A DNA stretch of 64,000 bases from Asterias amurensis. Taxonomy: Eukaryota; Echinodermata; Asteroidea; Forcipulatida; Asteriidae. Location of the stretch: NCBI RefSeq assembly GCF_032118995.1, contig NC_092650.1, positions 8,246,001 to 8,310,000 of the forward strand. Direction: 5' to 3'. Below the pieces are notes generated by a model. It was not told the DNA's origin, did no database searches, and worked only from the letters and a program-made list of their open reading frames with translations. Of the stretch, positions 55,774-64,000 are shown piece by piece. Both the position numbers and the translations under genes were made by a program. Within the stretch, counting starts at the first letter, position 1; each line of letters begins with the position of its first letter.

Positions 55774-56150
55774 AAGGCAGTGGACACTATTGGTAATTAC
55801 TCAAAATATTATCAGCATAAAACCTTACTTGGTAACAAGTAATGGGGGGAGGTTGATAGTATACAACATTGACAGAAACGGCTCCCTCTGAAGTGACGTA
55901 GTTTTCGAAAAAGAAGTAATTTTCCACGAATTTGATTTCGAGACCTCAAGTTTAGAATTTGAGGTCTTGAAATCAAGCATCTGAAAGCACCAACGTCGTT
56001 GGACAAGGGTGTTTTTTATTTCATTCATATCTCGCAACTTCGACGACCAATTGAGCTCAAATATTCACAGGTTTGTTATTTTATGCTGATGTTGAGATAC
56101 ACCAAGTAAGAAGACTTGTCTTTGACATTTACCAATAGGGTCCACTGTCT
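55774..56150. mobile_element. M2 element, copy i
   Basis: TTAA at 55770-55773 and 56151-56154. AAGGCAGTGGACACTATTGG to GGGTCCACTGTCT, with the usual central hairpin. Confidence 0.8.
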
Positions 56151-56154
56151 TTAA

Positions 56155-56520
56155 AGCGATGGACACTATTGGTAATTACTCAAAATAATAATTAGCATAA
56201 AACCTTTCTTGGTGACGAGTAATGGGGAGAGGTTGACGGTATAAAACATTGTGGGAAACGGCTCCCTCTGAAGTGCCATAGTTTTCGAGAAAGAAGTAAT
56301 TTTCCACGAGTTTGATTTCGAGACCTCAGATATCTCGAAATCAACCATCTAAACGCACACAACTTGGTGTGACAAGGGTATTTTTTTCGTTCATAATTAT
56401 CTCACAAGTTCGATGACCGATTGAACTCAAATTTTTACAGGTTTGTTATTTTATGCATATGTTGAGATACACCAACTGTGAAGGCTAGTCTTTGACAATT
56501 ACCAATAGTGTTCACGGCCA
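56155..56520. mobile_element. M2 element, copy j
   Basis: Starts immediately after the TTAA that ends copy i (56151-56154) and finishes at TTAA 56521-56524. The two elements share one TTAA. Confidence 0.8.
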
Positions 56521-56589
56521 TTAAGTATTATAGGGTTTTCAAGTGTCATATTCTACATCGACAATGAATAACTCATATTTTTTAAGTTA

Positions 56590-56810
56590 GGAAAAACACG
56601 GGGCGCGTTGCCTTGGGTCGGGCGAGTTGGTCTATGCAAATCGTATGAAACGTTTGTTATAAAAATACATTTGGTTAGAAAGATGTTTTAAAAGCAGAAC
56701 TTGTGAACTACGGCACACCATTTCATTAAGTCAACAAATGGTCGACCACGCATAATTTCGAGGCATATTTGTGTGGATTATTATATTCTACTTTTTAATA
56801 ATCTATGTGA
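56590..56810. mobile_element. M1 element, copy f, internally deleted
   Basis: GCGCGTTGCCTTGGGTCG, then GTTAGAAAGATGTTTTAAAA and GAGGCATATTTGTGTGGATT; the middle and right end are missing. Confidence 0.55.
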
Positions 56811-56872
56811 AATACCTTGTAAACTGTGAAGAAGAAAAGTAAATCGTTGCAATTCTGTAAATGTGCCTTATA

Positions 56873-57321
56873 AAGGCATTGGACTTAAAAGACATTGTGA
56901 GAATTGGCTCCCTCGTAAATTTCCACGAACTTTATTTCGATACTTCACAGTTAGATTTTGAGGTCCCGAAATCAAGCATCATTCTGGAAGCACATAACTT
57001 CGTGTGACAGGGGTGTTTTTTCTTTCAATATTATCTCGCAACTTCGACGACCAGTTGAGCTCAAATTTTCACAGGTTTTTTTTTAAAAGAAGTTAATTCT
57101 CACTATATAAGAGACCTAAGCAATTCAAGGCATCTGAAAGCACATGTACTTGATGAGCGTCATGGATGATTTTTTCCATTCTTCTCTCGCAACGCAACTT
57201 CGACGAACATGAGTTCAATTTCTCACAGGTTTGTTATTTTATGCAAAGGCGCCTACTGTTGAGATACACAAAGTGAGAAGACTGGTCTTTTACAATTATC
57301 GAATGTGTCCAGTGCTTTTAA
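56873..57321. mobile_element. M2 elements, rearranged remnant
   Basis: Parts of at least two M2 copies: AAAGGCATTGGACTTAAAAG on the left and AATGTGTCCAGTGCTTTTAA on the right, with two GCTCAAATTTTCACAGG or GTTCAATTTCTCACAGG blocks between them. Confidence 0.6.
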
Positions 57322-57353
57322 CTATTTCCAACCCAACAGCACTCTGGACCTAC

Positions 57354-57541
57354 CCGTGTTTAAAAAAGGTCCTGGGGCTCATTGCGGCCTCGTTCTTCAT
57401 CTTCAAGAAGCTCCTGAAGGCGCTTGAGGAGGACTTCTAACTCTCCATCCACGTTTCTTTCCTCCTGGTATCCATTCACCAAGACATTGACCATCAATGA
57501 AAGAACAAACACAGCTCTGATTCCAAGCATGATGCTCCTTT
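57354..57541 (-). CDS. Signal-peptide exon; small secreted peptide or leader exon upstream of cofilin
   Basis: On the minus strand, after ACTTTTTTTAAAG (a plausible acceptor), GAGCATGATG opens a frame of 57 residues: a hydrophobic leader MMLGIRAVFVLSLMVNVLV, then NGYQEERNVDGELEVLLKRL, QELLEDEERGR and the end DLF before TAA. The body is an acidic amphipathic helix with no cysteines. Eleven bases past the F codon, CACGG/GTAGGT is a good donor. The frame TAA-ACA-CGG then enters cofilin exon 2 (GAC) in phase 0. It may be a secreted peptide gene of its own, or a leader exon of a cofilin transcript with a nonsense codon. I do not recognise the peptide. Confidence 0.5.
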
Positions 57542-59673
57542 AAAAAAAGTTATTATGACAAACAAAAGCACTTGTTTTATAAGTCATTGGTAAGTTTTGG
57601 TCCCAACGCTCCAGTTGTGTAGTCACAAACGCGTAGTCACGTAAATATGGCGCGGTTTTCTTGCGACTCTTCTTGATTACACTACTATTATTTGTATATT
57701 ATTATTTATTTGGCAACTTACATACAAATTCAAAATTCAAAATAATTTTTACGAAAAGGATAAAGCCCTTAAAAACATTAATTATAGTCTCGGAACAAGA
57801 ACTACTCATTGGTAATAAACAAAACGGGTCATAAATACTCCTTTTGACGCGTTGTAAATCATACCTTGTTAACCGCTGCTTATTTCATGTGGTCAAATTG
57901 TTCCATAAAGTGTCTGTTGTTTATTCAAACCCAATACATGCACACATTCATATCACGCACGTAAATCAGAGGAAGATGCTCGGTGATCCAATCATTGTTA
58001 AACTAACCACCTTAATATTTGACCGATTGCGCTGCCGACGTCACATGACCTTGTACACATCAACTTCTACTAATTCTCCTTCTACTTTACTTGGCAAAGT
58101 CCCATGACGGGATACCACGCCAAGATTACGCACGCGTTTGACCGATGAAGCAACTAGGGGTAGATTAAGCAAACGATCTAAAACGTTGCGCGCAGCTTCT
58201 TTACGTGCTTAATCTCTTCCCCGACCACCACACTAGCATTAGTCAATAACAAAAGTGCCTGTCTACTGTGAGTAGACAGATAGTAACGAAAAACAGCAAG
58301 CTGCCATATCGTCAGCCAATCACCGTGCAGGAAAATCATCCTGTTTAATGGTTGATTTTTTCGTAACGTGCGTTTTGGACTACCGGTGGAAATCGCTGTA
58401 TCCTGACTGGACTAGGTACTATCCGGTCTTGCTTTTAATATTTCCAGGAAGAATATTAAATAATCTATCCAAATAAGCTAATTTTGGACTGTTGCTGACA
58501 TTCATAACGGGACAATCTGTCGTGTTTTTGTGACTTGTTTTCAAAGCCTTTTATTTTACGTACAAATTTCTCTTTTTAAAATTTGAGTTGCACCGGTTTT
58601 GTTCATACAAAACGACAGATTCGTCTTCATCTCAATGTACTGCTACATTATTTTTGTCAATACTATTCAGGTAAGGCTGAAAAAGACTGAATTTCAGAAG
58701 CCCTTTGGACTAATTATATATTCACACAGAGGTCACGCAAGAAAAAGGATGAATAATTATTTGCAGATAAAAGAAAACGAAATTTGGTGACATGTGGGTA
58801 GACTGGAGTGGGTTTGTTGCCACAGCCGAAGGCAACAAGTTCACGTGGGCGGGTGTGATCGATAAGGATCAGCAGCAGAATCGAGTAGAAATACTAAGAC
58901 TGAAATCACCCATTTCTAAGACAGCTTTCCCTCTTTTGTTATCTTATCCATGGTAGACTAAAAAAACTTGTTAAAGTTGTCTTACGAGGTACCAGGAGCC
59001 CTGTAGACATTTCATATAATAAGATTACCAGCTTTGTCACGCTGAATTTCAATGAAAAAGTGACTCAATGTCATCATCCGTGTTTCCATGGAGGTTCACG
59101 AATATAATCCGAAATTTCAGCGAGTTCTAACGAATGAATAACAATGCAAAGTAACACAATGATGAACAGGAAGCAAAACAATGCATTATAACATAGCAAG
59201 GCAAAACAAAACATTAATAGCCGCACAAAAATTTGGGAATGGCTTGAAAGATGTACTAATTTTATTATTTATTTACCTCCCCCCCCCCCCCCCGCCTCCC
59301 CCTGCCCAACTTGGTTGGAAGACATGATAACTATGGAGGGCGCCCTTCATGCTTATTTTTATTTAGCTCTTGTCTACTCCGATCCTCTGCGTCTACACCA
59401 CCTGCCGCTGCAAAAGTAATTCCTTCAAAAACGGACTCAGTTGAACATTTCGAATGAAATTGTGTAGGTGAGTTAAAAGAATACCATTGTATAACCATTA
59501 ACATTGGTGGAAATGATAAGTTTTGTAAGGGGTCACCAAGGCCCCAGGGCAATGGATGAGTTAACTTAATCAAGTTAAATAATGGGGATAATTTTATCAT
59601 AAGTCTGAAAAGAGTCACTCAACGCTTAGCGCTACTAGCTAACTCCATGCTCAACGACTAGAATTGACAATGA
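57542..59673. other. 2.1 kb without a supported gene
   Basis: Could contain a cofilin first exon or a promoter. At about 58638 an ATG opens a 12-codon frame ending ATTCAG/GTAAGG, a good donor, which could be a first exon of the gene at the right edge; this is only a hint. A C-run lies near 59279-59293. Confidence 0.25.
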
Positions 59674-59820
59674 TAAAGGGAAGGTACACGTTTGGTAACT
59701 GTCAAAGGTCTTCTCACTTTGTGTATTCCCATCATAACCATAAAATAACAAGCCTGTGAAAATTTGGGTTCAATCGGTCATCGAGAAAAAGTTGCGAGAA
59801 AACGATGAAAGAAAAAGCAC
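59674..59820. mobile_element. M2-variant, left part only
   Basis: AAAGGGAAGGTACACGTTTGG start, then TGAAAATTTGGGTTCAATCG; stops before the centre. Confidence 0.6.
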
Positions 59821-59837
59821 TACCGGTAATGATAATG

Positions 59838-60541
59838 TAATTAATACCGACAACTCACGACCCCTCACGACAACTCATGACAACAATTTTTAAATGCACT
59901 TAAACAAAACATCTGAACCTAAGTCAACCGTTAAATATATATGCACAAGAGTCATATGCATCAAAATCACTTTCAAACTGATGAAAAATTTGTATTTTTA
60001 ACTGTAAAAAGGTGTTTTTTACCCCAAATTTATTAGCAAACGGAAATACTTGCCATGTTCTCTTTCGACGTACTTTGACGATTCTATGGGTAATTTGAGA
60101 GGGCCGAGTTGTATTTTTCCGTTTTGGTTTTAGCTGACTGTTTTTTTTTCTTTCTTGTTAGTAACTAAGCCGACACTCTGCAATTCGAAGTTAAAAGGGG
60201 AGGTTTAAATATAATATTTTTAAAAACTCTATATGAGGACTATGAGAGGCACATAAAATGGTATCTTGCATATGTATCACCCCTGCGATGTAATGAAATC
60301 GTCAAAAGACATCGAAAGACAACATGGCAGATATTTTGCGTTCGTTACTAAATTCAGGGTAAAAAACACTTTTTGTACACTTAAAAAAAAATTTTTTTCA
60401 CCAGTTTGAAAGTGATTTGGGTGCATTGACTCTTGTGCATATATTTAAAGGTTGAATTATGTTCAAATGTTCTGTTAAAGTGCATTTAAAAATTGTTGTC
60501 GTGAGGGGGTCGTGAGGGGTCTTGAGGTGTCGGTATTTAGT
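59838..60541. mobile_element. M9 inverted-repeat element, copy 1
   Basis: ACCGACAACTCACGACCCCT at the left and GGTCTTGAGGTGTCGGTATT at the right. The arms pair over about 250 bases, including the GGTGTTTTTTACCCC and GGTAAAAAACAC blocks. Confidence 0.7.
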
Positions 60542-60584
60542 GCGACCCCCCTAATTGGGGACTAGACTAGACTAGACCCGGTCA

Positions 60585-61323
60585 CACTAAATACCGACAA
60601 CTCACAACCCCTTACAACAACTCACCACAACAATTTTTAAATGCACATTACCAGAACATTTGAACATAATTCAACCGTTAAATATGAGTCATAGAGTCAT
60701 ATGCATCTAGATCACATTCAAACTTTTGAAAAAGTTGTATTTTTAACTGTAAAAAAGGTGTTTGTTCCCCGAATTTAGTAACGAACGGAAATATTCGCCA
60801 TGTTGACTTTCGACGTACTTGGACTCTTCCATTACACCGCATGGGGCGAGGTAATTTCTGAGGGCTGAGTAGTATTTTTTCTTTTTTGGTTTTAGCTGCT
60901 GGTTTTTTCTTTCTTGTTAGTAACTAATCCGCCACTCTGGAATTCGAAGTTAAAAGGGGAGACTTAAATATAATATTTTTTTAAACTCCACGAATGGAGA
61001 GGCACATAAAATGGTGAATAATCATCTTGTATTGTATCATGATTGTATCACCCCTGCGGTATAAATAGAATCGTCCAGGTGCGTCGAAAGACAACATGGC
61101 GGATGTTACCGTTCGTTACTAAATTCGGGTAAAACAAAAAACAAAATTTCAATTAAAAATACAATTTTTTTCAACAGTTTGAAAATTATTTTGGTGCACA
61201 ATATATGACTCTTGTGCATATTTAACGGTTGAGTTGTGTTCAAATGTTCTGGTAAAGTGCATTTAAAAATTGTTACCGTGAGTTGTCGTGAAGGGGTATA
61301 GTGGTATAGTCGGTATTTAGTGC
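60585..61323. mobile_element. M9 inverted-repeat element, copy 2
   Basis: CACTAAATACCGACAACTCA to GTCGGTATTTAGTG. It is a diverged direct copy of 59838-60541, 40 or so bases away, with a GACTAGACTAGACTAGACC spacer between. Confidence 0.7.
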
Positions 61324-61369
61324 AACATGACTAGACCCAGTAACTGGGACGCTGTACTCCTTTTTTTCC

Positions 61370-62020
61370 GAATTTTCTATTATTGGACGAATTTGTGTGC
61401 TTTCAGATAAAAAGAAAAGACTTCTAATAAGTTCTAGCTAGTACTAGTAGTAGTAGTAGTAGTAGAAGTCTTTTATTATTATAGTGAGAAATTACCCCTT
61501 TCTCAAAAACTATGTTGCTTCAGCATGTTCAGAGGTGGTTGTTTCCCAACATGTTTTATACTATTAAAGGCAGTGGACACTGTTGGTAATTGTCAAAGAC
61601 TAGGCTTTACAGTTGGTGTATTTCAACATTGTATGCATAAAATAACAAACCTGTGAAAATTTGAGCTCAATTGGTCATCAAAGCTGCGAGATAATAATGA
61701 AAGAAAAAACACTCGTGTCACACGAAGTTGTGTGCGTTGAGATTGTTGATTACGAGACCTCAAGTTCTAGATCTGAGGTCTCGAAATCAAGTTCATGGAA
61801 AATAACTTCTTTCTCAAAAACCATGGCACTTCAGTGGGAGCCTTTCTCACAATGTTTTATACCATCAACCTCTCCCCATTACTTGTCACCAAGAAAGGTT
61901 TTATGCTAATAATTATTTTGAGTAATTACCAATAGTGTCCACTGCCTTTAAATGCTCGTTACCAAGTCAGTTTTTAAGTTAATATTTGCTTTGAGTAACT
62001 ACCAAACGTGTACCTTCCCT
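61370..62020. mobile_element. M2-variant element split by M2 copy m
   Basis: The centre AAAGACTTCTAATAAGTTCT and the right end AACGTGTACCTTCCC match the variant at 22716-23082. Its right arm breaks after ATGTTTTATACTA and resumes after 61951. A TAG trinucleotide run lies near 61447. Confidence 0.6.
61568..61947. mobile_element. M2 element, copy m, nested
   Basis: TTAA at 61564-61567 and 61948-61951, AGGCAGTGGACACTGTTGG to GTGTCCACTGCCT. It sits inside an older variant element. Confidence 0.8.
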
Positions 62021-62039
62021 TTAAAGTATTAATTACTTG

Positions 62040-62405
62040 AAATAATTAATACTTACCACAGAACCTTTCTTGGTAACGAGTAATGGGGAGAGGTTTTTAG
62101 TACAGTTTAAAACAATGTGAGAAACGGCTTACTCTGAAGTGACGTAGTTTTGGAGAAAGTTGTAAGTTCCCGCGAATTTGATTTCGATTCGAGACCTCAG
62201 ATTTAGAATTTGAGGTCTCGAAGAAAGCATCTGAAGTGATCGTAAAGCACACACTTTCGTGTGACATTATTGTTTCGCAACTTCAACAACCAATTGAGCT
62301 CAAATTGTTCACAGGTTTGTTATTTTATGCATGTGTCACAGTTGGTACACCAAGTGAGAAGACTGGTCTTTGTTTGACAATTACCAAACAGTGCCAGGGT
62401 CTTTA
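62040..62405. mobile_element. M2 element, copy n
   Basis: AATAATTAATACTTACCACA left side, central hairpin around TTAGAATTTGAGGTCTCG, right side GACAATTACCAAACAGTGCC. Confidence 0.65.
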
Positions 62406-62419
62406 TATTATAATGGAGT

Positions 62420-62570
62420 GTATGTAAAAACGAAACGGACACTGGGGCGCTGTATTATCCTGGTGTCTACACCCAGTAACTGGTGCGCTGTATTTTTATT
62501 TCATTTTTGAATGTCAAAATTTCGAAGGAAAAAAAAGGAATACAGCGCACAAGGTACTTGGTCTACCTGG
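62420..62570. repeat. Short inverted repeat
   Basis: GTAACTGGTGCGCTGTATTT and AATACAGCGCACAAGG form a stem; GGCGCTGTATTATCC precedes it and a related motif lies at 61350. Confidence 0.45.
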
Positions 62571-62702
62571 TGTCATGGGTTTTTCAGTAGGATCATGGGA
62601 AAATTGTTCACATGTAATCAAAAACTAAATGATTTTTTTAAAAATCATCTACTCTTCCTTTTAACAATGACAGTTGCACTTCGTTGTGAGTTGAAATCTT
62701 AA

Positions 62703-63030
62703 AGGCAGTGGACACTATTGGTAACTGTCAAAGACTAGCCTTCACAGTGGGTGTATAGATCTCCACATATGCATAAAATAACAAACCTGTGAAAATTTGA
62801 GCTCAATCGGTCATCGAACTTGCAAGATAATAATGAAAGAAAAAAACACCCTAGTCACACCAAGTTGTGTGCGTGTAGATGGTTGATTTCGAGACCTCAA
62901 GTTCTAAACTTGAGGTCTCGAAATCAAATTCGTGGAAAATTACTTCTTTCTCAAATGCTATGGCACTCCATTACTCGTTACCAGGTAAGGTTTTATGCTA
63001 ATAATTATTTTGAGTAATTACCGATAGTTT
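62703..63030. mobile_element. M2 element, copy o, right end lost
   Basis: TTAA at 62699-62702, AGGCAGTGGACACTATTGG start, perfect centre GAGACCTCAAGTTCTAAACT; the end breaks off after GAGTAATTACCGATAG. Confidence 0.75.
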
Positions 63031-63504
63031 TGGTTTTCGTTGCGAGAGATAGTCCGCTATTAACAGTGCTAAATGCATTGAGGCACGGTCATATGTTTTC
63101 AAACCTGTCATTGGTTGGTATTTTATTTAATATTCAGAAGCTAGTATGGCGTGCAAAATAAATAAAAAATGTCATTCAATTACTATTGAACAAATTTAAT
63201 TACATTTTTGTCCTAAGACATTTTTATGGCTTACTCTAGATTAAAATCCAGAGATATCACAAGGCATGACAGTAAAACATCCCACCACCCTTGAAGCACA
63301 AACACTTCATAACAACCGTTTTCCCCATTTCAGACCAGAAATGTTCGGCCAATGTTGGATTTGGGACGCAGGATATTTTCCATATGCCACTCGCGCTTGT
63401 GTGATAACTTATAATGACATAATGTACCACAATGTGTTGTACACTGAGATTGTGAAAAGACTCAATACAACCTAATTTTGCTTGCACACACACACTGCAT
63501 GCAG
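63031..63504. other. Unassigned; intron or upstream of the edge gene
   Basis: Opposed open frames at 63257-63520 are not recognised. If the edge gene starts further left, this is its intron. Confidence 0.25.
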
Positions 63505-64000
63505 ATGATCGACAACTCAAGCTGACAAACTACACCACCTTGGACCAATCACCAGACATGCCAGATATGGAAAACTTATCACAGTACACATTACAACTTG
63601 AAATCATTGGGCCTGTAAGACCAGGGGTAGATTTCACAAAGAGTAAAGACTAGTCCTAACTTAGGATTAGTCCTAGGAGATATACAAATTGCATGGATAG
63701 TCCTAAGTTAGGATGAGTAACTTGAGATAAGACTAGTCCTAACTTTTTGTGAAATCCACCCCTGTGCCTGTCTTTGACCGATTTTTAAATTTCCAAATTG
63801 GTGTAATTTTCTTTGCACTGGTCTTTCCTTTGTAGCCTCCTGTGTCTCTCTCTCCTGCACCGTCGAAGAAGGACATCATGAATTCATTGAATGACAAACA
63901 AACCAACAAGATCAACAACCCTGCTAGCTTATCTTACCCCTGTGGCATGTCTATGGAAGAAACAGAGGAAGTGACTGGTCAAAGCTCATTAGAAAATACA
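63505..64000 (+). CDS. 3' part of an unrecognised gene, two exons, runs off the window
   Basis: Exon 63505-63614 follows CACACTGCATGCAG and ends CCT/GTAAGA. Exon 63836 onward follows TTTCCTTTGTAG and stays open for 55 codons to the end. The first enters in phase 1 and leaves in phase 0, and the join reads LEIIGP then PPVSLSPAPSKK. The peptide is polar, with no helix: NYTTLDQSPDMPDME, QYTLQLEIIG, KKDIMNSLNDKQTNK and MEETEEVTGQSS. It looks like a receptor tail or a disordered linker, with YTTL a possible phosphotyrosine site. No homolog is recognised. Neither start nor end is in view. Confidence 0.6.
63622..63765. mobile_element. M6 palindrome, copy c, in the edge-gene intron
   Basis: CAGGGGTAGATTTCACAAAG pairs with TTTTGTGAAATCCACCCCTG, and GACTAGTCCTAACTTAGG recurs in both arms. 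It fills most of the 221-base intron. Confidence 0.75.

Noticed and set aside
61661-61909. 82-codon frame, with similar frames at 7933, 21583, 55825 and 62820
   Set aside because: All are translations of the M2 inverted repeat, seen in several copies and orientations.

Overview
The window is animal nuclear DNA, most likely from an echinoderm and plausibly a sea star. The reasons are: genes split into short exons with GT-AG introns; a HYR-domain transmembrane receptor, a domain type abundant in echinoderms; an organic anion transporter (SLCO/OATP) gene; a tRNA-related SINE; and dense short inverted-repeat elements. No operon, plasmid, phage or CRISPR structure is present. The clade is inferred from content, not from a database match.

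Layout. 0-9 kb is repeats: a nested set of inverted-repeat elements (1.4-2.4 kb), a 39-bp satellite (3.3-4.35 kb) and a 2.0-kb TTAA-flanked element (5.4-7.4 kb). A U1 spliceosomal snRNA gene with a 3' box lies at 9343-9508 on the plus strand. From 12775 to 25403 on the minus strand is an SLCO/OATP transporter, assembled here from nine exons whose phases all agree, with one reading-frame problem in the first visible exon and decayed copies of exon 3 in an intron. 25.4-35.1 kb has no gene I can support. From 35157 to 50157 on the plus strand is a five-exon, 278-residue type I membrane protein: signal peptide, one HYR domain, half of a second HYR domain, one membrane segment, and a tail with tyrosine and proline motifs. 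Its first intron holds a 4.9-kb TTAA-flanked element. At 54806-55440 on the minus strand is an ADF/cofilin gene (two exons seen). About 1.9 kb upstream of it is a signal-peptide ORF (57354-57541) whose frame would run into cofilin but for one stop codon. At 63505-64000 on the plus strand two exons of a further gene run off the end.

Repeats are the largest component. At least four inverted-repeat families (called M1, M2, M3 and P here) are flanked by TTAA and share a terminal style, which suggests piggyBac-like non-autonomous elements; no transposase is visible. Other foldback families (M4-M9, M11-M14, X, Y), SINE copies and a LINE 3' fragment with an 8-bp target duplication are nested inside one another and allow a partial order of insertions to be read.

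The genes appear to be independent neighbours, not a pathway. The HYR receptor and the gene at the right edge are on the same strand and both end in acidic or tyrosine-containing tails, so they could be related, but this is unproven. Repeat family names (M1, P, R1 and so on) are local labels for this report.
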